From: Verrucomicrobiota bacterium
GTDB taxonomy: Bacteria; Verrucomicrobiota; Verrucomicrobiia; Opitutales; Seribacteraceae
NCBI GenBank assembly: GCA_030830145.1
Contig: JAURNO010000052.1
Coordinates: forward strand, 1 to 8,026
Direction of reading: 5' to 3'
DNA length: 8,026 nucleotides
Shown: positions 1-7,400 of the stretch, piece by piece
Numbering within the stretch: the stretch's first letter is position 1
How the letters are laid out: each line of letters opens with the position of its first letter
Made by a program: the position numbers and the translations under genes
Notes under the pieces: generated by a model
Told to the model about the DNA's origin: nothing
The model's database searches: none
Seen by the model: only the letters and a program-made list of their open reading frames with translations

Positions 1-456
1 ACGAACAGCCAATCGAGAAGAAGAGGCAAATACAAGTATGTTTACGAAGAGCAAACCGTGGACGACAACCCGCGCTATTCGAGCTCCTTCCGGATGGCCA
101 CTCCAGCCGCCCCCGATCATTTTCTCAGAATTTTCGGGCAACCGGGACGGGATAGGCTAGGGGACTTCAGAACTTTCGATGCTTCGATGAGGCAGGCTCT
201 CATGATGCTCAATGGCAAGCTTACTCACGAAGCCGCCCGGGTAGGTCCATACGAGTCCGTTTTCGCTTTGCTGAAAGGAACCAGGCAAGATCTGCCGCAG
301 GCAATTCGCGAAACTTACCTTTCTCTTTTCACCCGTGAACCCAATGACGAAGAAATGAAAGAAGGCCTGTCCCTTCTGAAGGATTTGCCAATCGAAGGAA
401 TGGCTGATTTGCGCTGGGCCATGCTCAATAGTCACGAATTTAAGTTTATCCCCTAG
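1..456 (+). CDS. DUF1553 (PSD1) domain protein, C-terminal part; 5' end outside the window
   Basis: The reading frame is open from the first base and ends at TAG 454-456, so this is the last 151 residues of a longer protein; the GTG at 58 is only an internal valine codon. The visible part matches the end of DUF1553 proteins: a Pro-rich lead-in, PAAPDHFLRIFGQPGRD (about residues 35-51), then RQALMMLNG (the usual 'QaL.LLNG' element), a helical stretch with YLSLFTREPNDEE (usual 'lylalLsRpPt..E'), and the terminal signature DLRWAMLNSHEFKFIP (usual 'dL.WALLNs.eFlf'). Full-length family members often carry DUF1549 and sometimes a cytochrome c-like domain upstream, which cannot be seen here. They are mostly exported; their biochemical function is not established. 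The DUF1501 gene 26 bases downstream is the usual partner and probably lies in the same operon. Where many DUF1553 proteins have a Cys-x-Cys after the FG-x-P motif, this one reads RLGDFR, as in the cysteine-free subgroup. Family assignment is from remembered motifs and is fairly sure. Confidence 0.85.
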   Translation, partial: TNSQSRRRGKYKYVYEEQTVDDNPRYSSSFRMATPAAPDHFLRIFGQPGRDRLGDFRTFDASMRQALMMLNGKLTHEAARVGPYESVFALLKGTRQDLPQAIRETYLSLFTREPNDEEMKEGLSLLKDLPIEGMADLRWAMLNSHEFKFIP

Positions 457-482
457 TTTATCCACGAAACAAAGGTCTGATC

Positions 483-1745
483 ATGCACTGCACCGATTAC
501 GCTCTCACCCGTCGTCGCTTCCTTCACGGATTTGCCGGGACTGCCACCTTGCTGGGCATGCCCATTTCTCAACTTCTTGCCGCCAAAGGGACAGCTGGGC
601 CAGCCAAAGCCGAGCATGTCATCCTCTTTTGGAATGGAGGAGGAATGAGCCATATCGATACTTGGGACCCCAAGCCCGGAAGGCCTACCCAAGGTGAATT
701 CGATCCGATTGCCACGAGTGCCGACGGCGTTCAAATCAGTGAGATTTTTCCCAAGCTCGCCAAGCAGATGCATCATTGTTCGCTCGTTCGTTCCATTGCC
801 GGCACGAATGGGGATCATGGTCGGGCCACTTATGAATTGCAGACGGGCTACGGGCAGAGCGCCAACTTGTTGCATCCCGGTTTGGGGAGTATCGTTGTTC
901 ACCAAAAGGAAAAGCTCGGCGATCTACCCGCCTTCGTTACGGTAAGCGGACAAGCCCCTCGCCCTGGATATCTCGGGCAAAAATGTTCCGCCTATTTCGT
1001 GGGGCAGCCTGGAGAAAAGGATCCCTATTTGCAGTTTCCCGCAGGGATTGGAGAGATGAGAGGAAACAAGAGACTCGATGTTCTGGCCCGCATGAACAAA
1101 CGAACCTCCTCCAAGTTCGGGGCCAAGCAAATGCTGGCCAATGAAACCGCGGTGGACGATGCCGTTTCACTGATGCGCAGCCCCGCCCTCAAAGCCTTCG
1201 AACTCAAGGAAGAGGACCCCAAGACCATCGAGCGTTACGGGGATACCGATTTCGGAAGGGGTGCGTTGATGGCCAAGCGCTTGGTGGAAACCGGCGTTCG
1301 GTTCGTTCAGGTTAACCGGGGCGGTTTCGATACCCACAGCAATAATTTCGACGCCATGCGCAATCATGGAGAGATTATGGATCCCGGCTTGGCTTCCCTG
1401 ATCGAGGACTTGGCATCTTCGGGAATGCTCGAGAAAACCCTCGTTCTTATGATGAGCGAATTTGGGAGGACCCCGAGAATCAATCAGAACGCCGGTCGCG
1501 ATCATCATGCTCAGGTCTTCAGTTGTTTTCTAGCCGGTGGAGGAATTGCGGGCGGTCGCGTAATTGGTTCGTCGGACAAGGATGGGGTCATGCCCGAGGA
1601 TCGTCCGGTCAAGCCCCATGACATCCATGCGACCGTACTTCACGCCCTCGGCATAGATGGGCGCGAGGAAGTCATGACTCCCCTCGAACGCCCCATGCGC
1701 CTAATACGCAAGGGCGGAAGAGCGGTGCAAGAGCTTTTCGCTTAG
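483..1745 (+). CDS. DUF1501 family protein with Tat signal
   Basis: This complete protein of 420 residues has the usual length for DUF1501, a family related in fold to sulfatases and alkaline phosphatases but without a proven reaction. Residues 9-25 (TRRRFLHGFAGTATLLG) form a twin-arginine signal with RRRFL and a hydrophobic stretch, so export of the folded protein through Tat is expected. Family hallmarks are all present: GGGMSHIDTWDPKP at 52-65, GFDTHSNNFDAM at 281-292, MMSEFGRTPRIN at 323-334 followed by GRDHH at 338-342, and a C-terminal PLERPMRLI segment ending in VQELFA. The Asp and His residues in these motifs are where the superfamily places metal ligands; metal binding here is inference. 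The ATG at 483 is supported by AAAGG (471-475) seven bases upstream and by the Tat motif directly after it. The gene follows the DUF1553 gene by 26 bases and is followed by likely terminators, so it is the last gene of its operon. The frame is intact, with no sign of decay. Confidence 0.93.
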   Translation: MHCTDYALTRRRFLHGFAGTATLLGMPISQLLAAKGTAGPAKAEHVILFWNGGGMSHIDTWDPKPGRPTQGEFDPIATSADGVQISEIFPKLAKQMHHCSLVRSIAGTNGDHGRATYELQTGYGQSANLLHPGLGSIVVHQKEKLGDLPAFVTVSGQAPRPGYLGQKCSAYFVGQPGEKDPYLQFPAGIGEMRGNKRLDVLARMNKRTSSKFGAKQMLANETAVDDAVSLMRSPALKAFELKEEDPKTIERYGDTDFGRGALMAKRLVETGVRFVQVNRGGFDTHSNNFDAMRNHGEIMDPGLASLIEDLASSGMLEKTLVLMMSEFGRTPRINQNAGRDHHAQVFSCFLAGGGIAGGRVIGSSDKDGVMPEDRPVKPHDIHATVLHALGIDGREEVMTPLERPMRLIRKGGRAVQELFA

Positions 1746-1771
1746 AACGGGGGGCGGTTTGATTATTAAAG

Positions 1772-1803
1772 TCCCTTCCTTGAGGGAGGGGGTGATTTTT
1801 TTT
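1772..1803 (+). terminator. Intrinsic terminator after the DUF1501 gene
   Basis: An 8-bp stem is formed by TCCCTTCC (1772-1779) and GGGAGGGG (1784-1791) around a TTGA loop, with two G-T wobble pairs. Four bases later comes an uninterrupted run of eight T (1796-1803). It lies 27 bases past the DUF1501 stop codon, the expected place for a Rho-independent terminator. The 4-base gap before the T run makes it less than ideal. Confidence 0.65.
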
Positions 1804-1818
1804 GGGGCGGTCTGACGC

Positions 1819-1843
1819 AAAAAAGCGGAAGAATTTCGCTTTT
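1819..1843. terminator. Possible second, A/T-flanked hairpin terminator
   Basis: AAAAGCGGAA (1821-1830) pairs with TTTCGCTTTT (1834-1843) around a GAA loop: 10 bp with one G-T pair. The GC core is short, but it is preceded by an A-run starting at 1819 and ends in four T, the shape of a terminator that can work in both directions. It sits 15 bases after the first terminator and may back it up. The low GC content of the stem makes strength doubtful; it could also be a structured 5' leader element if transcription of the next gene begins upstream. Confidence 0.4.
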
Positions 1844-2031
1844 CGTTGTGTGTATTCTCTTTCCTTGGAGCTTACCTTGCTTTTGGTTTGAAGATCCTTG
1901 CTTCCGACACCCTTGTGGTTTCTGCAGTAGTCCGCCCCATTATTTATCCACAAATGACAAAAAATGCTTGTGATTGCCTGCCCAAGATGAACTCTCTTCC
2001 TGAACCCCAAGCCCTTTTACAAAAACCAATC
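1844..2031 (+). promoter_or_regulatory. Leader region before the first TPR gene, presumed to hold its promoter
   Basis: This stretch between the terminators and the TPR gene has no convincing coding content. The downstream reading frame does extend back to a TTG at 1846, but the extra 62 residues lack any recognisable domain and would put the signal peptide deep inside the protein. A promoter is expected because terminators precede it. The best sigma70-like pair by eye, TTGTGG (1914-1919) and CATTAT with a 19-base spacer, is weak, so no exact promoter is called. There is no Shine-Dalgarno sequence near 2032. Confidence 0.3.
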
Positions 2032-4365
2032 ATGAAACCTACCATGCCTACGAAAGAAAAACTCCTCTGTTTTCTTATCCTTGCCACGAGCGTTTTTGCT
2101 GTTTCTTTGGAGGCCCAAAGCTCCTTGCGCGGATCAATTACCGAAGACCGAAAAGCCAAGAAACTTCTCGAAGCGGGAGATTCGCGAATGGAGGCGGACG
2201 AAAAAGCCAAGGCCTTGGAAATTTGGCGGACCGTTTTGGATCAGTTCCCCCGGAGCAAGGTGAGGTTCGACGCCCATATGCGCATCGGCGAATACTTGCT
2301 TACGAGCAAGGGTGCATTCGACGAGGCCCGCAAACACTTTGAGTCGGCTGCGCAGGAGGATAACCGGGATGATGCGATGAGAGCTCAAGCGACGCTGAAG
2401 CAAGGAGTCTGTTTTTACGAAGCCCGTCTTTACGGAAAATGCTTCAAGGTTTTCCGCAAGATTATCGAAGACTTCCCAGCCTCTGAGGAAGTGAACCGGG
2501 CATACTATTATATCGGCCTCGGTCATTTCAAGCAGGGGCACTACAGTCGTGCAATCGAATCCCTTGAAAAAGTGGGTACCGCTTTTTCCGAAAAGGAGAA
2601 GGGCAAGGAAAAGGTAGAGGCGGGCAAACGCTTGTTCGTCAAAATCGAGGATGCCGACCTGGCCATTCTCGCCCAGGAAGATGCGGTCGACGTTCTTTGC
2701 AAGACCCAAAGGGGGGACGAGGAAACCCTTTCCTGTCGGGCAATCGGACGAAATGCCCGGATTGTGCTTGGCTCCATCTCAACCCAGTTGGGGAGCGTGA
2801 AAAAAGGGAATGGAGTGCTCGAGGTAGGGGGAGGCGACATGGTGGAGGTTCTTTATGTCGACAAGCATACCGCGAAGAAGGAATTCGGAGTCAAACGCCT
2901 GAAGCAAGTTCAGGTAGTCGGGCAGGGTAAGGCATCGATCATGGACGGGTCCTACCGGGACACTTTGAACGGGGTGGTTCTTGGAAAAATCGCCAATTTG
3001 CAGGTCAATGATCCGGATTGGGACGTTTCAGCCAAAGTTGACCGCTTGAAAGTCACGGTCGAGGTTAGGCGAAGCAAGACGCCTGAGGAAATCGATGAGG
3101 AAATCGCGAGCCTTGTAGCAAGTGGGGCCATTGACCAACCGACCGAAGGCGAAGAATCCTACGATCCTTTTTCGGAGGATGGGGAGGGTCCCAAAATCGA
3201 CAAATTCAAAACCGTTGACTCCCTCGTGGTCGACTTGAACGAGGCAGTGATCGAGCAACTGCAAAGCATAGAAAGCAACCAGTCGACAGCTTCGCCGGAA
3301 GGAAGGGAGGCCGTAGCCGTTCCTGCGGAATTGCTTCAGGACGATTCAATTCACAGTGGCATCTTCCGAGGAGTGGTATCCGTCGAAACTCAAGCTGAGG
3401 CCAAGTCTGATCAAAAGCTGCAAGCTCTTCCCGGCGACGTCGTACGGGTCGTTTATGAAGACAAATTGAATGTTTCGGACGACGAACGAACTGTCGTTTC
3501 CTCGGCCAAGTGCATCGAGGGGAACGTAGGCGGGGTGCGCGTCACCAAGACGAGAATCGACGACGAGGAATTGCGCCTGCGCACCGAACTCAAGACGGCT
3601 GCCGCTCTTGCGGAAATCGGAAACCATTACAAGGAGTTCGGGTTGGCCGACAAGGCCAAGACCAAATACAAGGAAGCCATTGCGGTGGGAGAGGAGACCG
3701 CAAAGTCGGCCCGCAAACTGCGCGGCCGGATTCTCGAGGAATCCTACGTCGGCCTCTGGAAAATTTACTTTGCCATGGAAAACTACGGAGCCGCCGCCGC
3801 GATGAGCCGCCGTTTGCAAAACGAGTTTCCGGAGAGTCCTTTCGTGGACGATGCCATTTTGCAGCAAGCAAGCGTTGCCAAAGAAAGGGGAGACCTTAAA
3901 ACTGCGATCTCCCTGTTCCGAGGTTTGACCACCATCAAGAACAGCGAGCTTCGCGGGGAGGGCCAATTCGGTATTGCGGAATGCTACGAGCAAATGGCCT
4001 TGGATGCTGGGGAGGAAAAAGGACAGGGGTATTTCGAGCAAGCCTTCCGGGCATACCAGGGAGTGTTCGAAAATTATCCGGAAAGCGGACGGGTAGGGGA
4101 CGCAGTCGCCAAAATGGCTAATTTCTATTACAAGAAAAAGGACTACCGTCGAGCGATCGACGTGTTCGAGAACGTGTTGGAGAAACACCCCGATGCCGGT
4201 TTTCTCGACGTCATTCTTTTTAATTACGGGAGATGCCTCTACCGGGTCGACCGGAAGGGAGATGCCCGCCGTAAATTCGACCAAATCATCAATGAGTTTC
4301 CGGACAGTAACTTGGCCGGCGAAGCCAAACGCATAAGCGAAGCCCTGGCCAAGGCGGGGCATTGA
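2032..4365 (+). CDS. Exported TPR protein with two internal beta-rich modules
   Basis: The product has 777 residues from ATG 2032. Residues 1-28 look like a Sec signal peptide: Lys-rich start, hydrophobic LLCFLILATSVFAV, cleavage probably after LEA-28. ATG 2044 (four residues shorter) is equally possible; there is no Shine-Dalgarno sequence before either. Residues about 37-200 form TPR-like helical repeats of the type found in BamD and CpoB (repeats separated by 'FP.S' turns, e.g. LDQFPRSK and IEDFPASEE). Residues about 204-279 and 323-480 are two copies of a beta-rich module (see the repeat entries), the second split by an acidic insert at about 350-426. Residues about 518-772 return to TPRs, with well-formed repeats such as YYKKKDYRRAIDVFENVLEK. 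No catalytic motif is seen. The protein is expected in the periplasm or at the outer membrane, as a scaffold or assembly factor; this role is inferred from TPR architecture only. It probably shares a transcript with the next gene 50 bases downstream, which has the same domain types. Confidence 0.85.
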   Translation: MKPTMPTKEKLLCFLILATSVFAVSLEAQSSLRGSITEDRKAKKLLEAGDSRMEADEKAKALEIWRTVLDQFPRSKVRFDAHMRIGEYLLTSKGAFDEARKHFESAAQEDNRDDAMRAQATLKQGVCFYEARLYGKCFKVFRKIIEDFPASEEVNRAYYYIGLGHFKQGHYSRAIESLEKVGTAFSEKEKGKEKVEAGKRLFVKIEDADLAILAQEDAVDVLCKTQRGDEETLSCRAIGRNARIVLGSISTQLGSVKKGNGVLEVGGGDMVEVLYVDKHTAKKEFGVKRLKQVQVVGQGKASIMDGSYRDTLNGVVLGKIANLQVNDPDWDVSAKVDRLKVTVEVRRSKTPEEIDEEIASLVASGAIDQPTEGEESYDPFSEDGEGPKIDKFKTVDSLVVDLNEAVIEQLQSIESNQSTASPEGREAVAVPAELLQDDSIHSGIFRGVVSVETQAEAKSDQKLQALPGDVVRVVYEDKLNVSDDERTVVSSAKCIEGNVGGVRVTKTRIDDEELRLRTELKTAAALAEIGNHYKEFGLADKAKTKYKEAIAVGEETAKSARKLRGRILEESYVGLWKIYFAMENYGAAAAMSRRLQNEFPESPFVDDAILQQASVAKERGDLKTAISLFRGLTTIKNSELRGEGQFGIAECYEQMALDAGEEKGQGYFEQAFRAYQGVFENYPESGRVGDAVAKMANFYYKKKDYRRAIDVFENVLEKHPDAGFLDVILFNYGRCLYRVDRKGDARRKFDQIINEFPDSNLAGEAKRISEALAKAGH
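2641..2868 (+). repeat. Beta-rich module, copy 1 (protein level)
   Basis: These are residues 204-279 of the first TPR protein. Landmarks: KIEDADLAI (204-212), TQRGDEET (225-232), GSISTQLG (247-254), and GVLEVGGGDMVEVLYVD (261-277). The alternating hydrophobic pattern suggests an Ig- or fibronectin-like beta sandwich. Copies 2 and 3 share the landmarks in the same order. The repeat is visible in protein sequence, not as conserved DNA. Confidence 0.6.
2998..3471 (+). repeat. Beta-rich module, copy 2, interrupted by an acidic insert
   Basis: These are residues 323-480 of the first TPR protein. The first half has LQVNDPDWDVSAKVDRLKV (323-341), equivalent to KIEDADLAI and following residues in copy 1. 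The second half has HSGIFRGVVSVET (from 441) and LQALPGDVVRVVYED (463-477), equivalent to the G-S-I-S-T and G-G-D-x-V-x-V-x-Y parts. Between them lie about 77 extra residues (350-426) rich in Glu, Asp and Ser, probably a flexible loop. The alignment across the insert is by eye. Confidence 0.5.
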
Positions 4366-4415
4366 TCCCACTTTGGAAACTTAATTTTCTCAAGAACCAA
4401 TTTTATCCTTACTCA

Positions 4416-7400
4416 ATGAAAGCGAACCAAATTCTTACCATCCTCCTCCTTTCCTCCGCTTGGATTTTCCCACTCTCCGGTCAGGAAGCGAAAATCGATC
4501 CGGTCTCTCAACAAGCCGCCGACCTCGAGGCTCAGGTCCGAAAATTGGATACGAGTTCGGTGGAGGGGGCGAATGCCCTGCTCGAACTCGTCGATCTGTA
4601 TCATGGCAATGCCCGCGGATTCGGTCTTGTCCGAGCAGGCAAGACCTTCGTGAAGGCGCATCGCGATCATCCGCGGCATAAGGAAGTGATGCTGAAGTTG
4701 CTCGACGGTCATCTCATTCTCTCGCGCAACGAGGACATCGTCTCGACCGCCCGTCAGTTTCTCGAGTTTTACGCCAAGGACGGATCGGCCGCTCAAGTCG
4801 CTCGGAATCTTGCCGAGGTTCTGGAAAGGCAAGGCAAGAAAATGGATGCAGCCGAGGTTTTCGAAGAAGCCTGGAAGCTTTCCGGAACAAAAGATCAAAA
4901 GAGTGCCTACCGGGCGGTTCGTCTTTTCGGCGAATCGGGATCCGCCGGGGCCAAGGAGTGTGGGCGTTTGGCCCTTGAGATGTTGGACAAGATGAAGGGT
5001 ACGCCTGCCATGGAGTTGGGGAACTATGCCTTTGACCGTTGTTCCCATGGGAATTGGGACCGCAAGGGAGCCATCGCCCTCGGGGAAAAACTCATCCGCA
5101 TGAACTTGATCCGTGATTCCAAACGCAAGGCCGAAGTTCATTACCTTGTGGGCGGTCACCTGTGGGGAACCTGGCAACGCCTCAACGCGATCACTCATTA
5201 TCGCAAGGCATTGGATTTGCAAAAAGACAACGAGGGATACCTCAAAACATTGATAACCGTCCTTTACGATAGTTCGGGCAAAGCTGGACAGCTTAAGCCC
5301 CTGGTCGACGACTACGGAAGAAGGTATCCCAATAAGCAGGATTCCTTCGGACAGGCCCTCTCCAACCTTGCTCATGCTCATGCCCGCGAGAAGCAATTGC
5401 CCCAGGCTGTGAGCGTGGCTGCGCAGGCTCTTTCGCACAACCCGGCTTATCGTGATTTGGCTAATTATTATGTTCGCTGGATGAACGAGCTTGATCCCAA
5501 GCGCCTGCCGGAGGCCGAGCAAGCCCTTCGCGGGGCTTTTGCCAAAGCTCCCGCAAATACCCGCCATTTCATACGCTTGGCTCTCGCCATCGATCTTTAC
5601 CGTGACCGAACCAAGGACGCCGATCGGGCCCGCAATGAGATTTTGCAGATGGTTCGCGAGGAACCCGTCAACGATAGCCGGATCGCCTCCGCTCTTTCCT
5701 GGTATTTGAGCTCGGCTCCGGACGAGGGAGCTTTCCGGCGTGAGGCTCAGGAATTGCTCAAGTATGCCCAAGCCAACGGTCATCTCGCTCACTTACGCGG
5801 TTGGCTTCAGGATTGGGCCAAGGGAAACGGCAGTTCGGACTTGGAGAAAGGAAACCGCAAATGGTTCCGTACGGAGGTCAAGAAGTTGAATGACCATCCC
5901 GAAGTAAAGGAATGGATCGCCTTCGAAAAAGCGATCGGCTCGAACAAACCATCCGCTTTCCTTTCCCTTTCCAAAAAGCTGAACACCGAACGAAAGTTCG
6001 TACGGTTTCATTCCGAGCTCGGGCATGACTACTGGCGCTATGCGGGGAACAAGGACCGGTCCTTGTCCATTCCGCATTACAAGGCCTTGGCCAAGCGTTT
6101 TGCCAAGGATGCGACCCGTGCTTCGAACTGGTTGGAAGTTTCGCAATATGGAACCGAGGCTGATCAGGTGGAAGCCCTGCGTCATCTTTTGCAAGCGGAT
6201 CCGACTCATGATCCAAGGTGGTGGCACTCGGCACTCGACATTGCCGTCAAATCGGAGGATGCGTCCCTGTTGGCCCGGGCTTACCAGTACCTCGTCAAGG
6301 CAGAGGGGGAATTCGGCAAAAACCTGAGCTATTTCAGTCACAATTACTCCTCCCTTGCCGAAAACGGAAAAAAGGCGGAAGCCGACCAATACTTTGCCAG
6401 TCACAAGGACTTGGATGCCGGGAGTTCCGAATTGAGGAAGGTCGTTTTACTGCGCCTGGAGGATCAGGACGACAAGGCCAAGGCCAGCGAACTGGACAAA
6501 TTGCGCAAGGGGGATCACGATCAACACGGAGCCTACGCGGGTGACTACGCGGGGATTCTCTTCGCCAAGAAGGACTGGAAGAATTTCATCCGGGTACTCG
6601 ACGAGGCCAAGAAAAGACAGGGTCAACGCCCGATGCGTTCCTTTACAATCGACGCAGGCAAGGTCAGTTCTTGGATATCGACGATTCGCAAGGACGAGGA
6701 AATCTCCGCCGAAGACAAGAAAAGTCTTTTGGAAGCTTTGCGCAATCTCGACGTTTTCAATTATTCCGTTTTTGCCGCCTTGGCTCTTCAAGACAAGGAG
6801 GGGCAAAAAGACATGCCCGAGATCGAAAGGCTCAAGGCCATGCGTTCCGCTCTTCTGCGGGCCGATAATGGTTCGCATGGATGGAATGTTGCCCTTAGCT
6901 TCGCTCAAACCGCATTGTCCTCGGGGGATTATGCCGGAGCCGCCACTTTGTTGACCGCCGCTCAGTCTTATGCCGGCAATGTTCCCGGCAGCTACAAGGA
7001 AACTGGGCGTGGCTTGTTGGCCCAAGCCTATTCCAAAATCGGCGGAGTGGGCATGACCATCGACAAGGAAAGTCCCTTGGCTCCCTTGATGGAAATTCTC
7101 TTGCAACTCAGATTGGGTGACAACGAGAGGGCCCTGGAAGCCTACCTCGAACGCCAAAAGCTCTTCGACAAGCACCGCAACGAGATGCCTTTGGAGCTCA
7201 TCCTCTTCGCTGCAGAATCTCATGTTGCAGCCGGTGGGGACGAGAACCATCAGCGGGTGGAGGATCTTCTTGCCGTTTGGTTGGTCAAGAACGACGAGTC
7301 CAAAAACTTCAGCGACAAGGAAAAGGCAAGTGTACGCCTTCTCTTGGCTAGAAATTATTTCAAGTGGTTGCGTTTCGACGCTGCCCGCAGCGAATACACC

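Noticed and set aside
58..456. GTG 58 as the start of a 132-residue protein
   Set aside because: The frame is open to base 1, and the sequence matches the C-terminal end of DUF1553 proteins, so it is the tail of a longer gene.
1846..2031. N-terminal extension of the first TPR gene from TTG 1846
   Set aside because: The 62 added residues have no domain, would bury the signal peptide internally, and begin three bases after a likely terminator hairpin.
3346..4371. Open frame of 341 codons on the minus strand
   Set aside because: It mirrors the C-terminal TPR region of the first TPR gene, whose + strand translation has clear repeats; the minus product resembles nothing known.
4413..5792. Open frame of 459 codons on the minus strand
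   Set aside because: It lies wholly opposite the large TPR gene, has no recognisable domain or ribosome site, and is explained by the codon bias of the + strand gene.
6531..6555. Short direct repeat CTACGCGGG occurring twice around 6534-6554
   Set aside because: It encodes AYAGDYAG inside the intact large TPR gene, and two 9-base copies are too little to suggest a functional DNA repeat.
5793..7250. Two further minus-strand frames (5793-6404 and 6447-7250)
   Set aside because: Both lie opposite the large TPR gene, which stays open in its own frame throughout; no domain was recognised in either.
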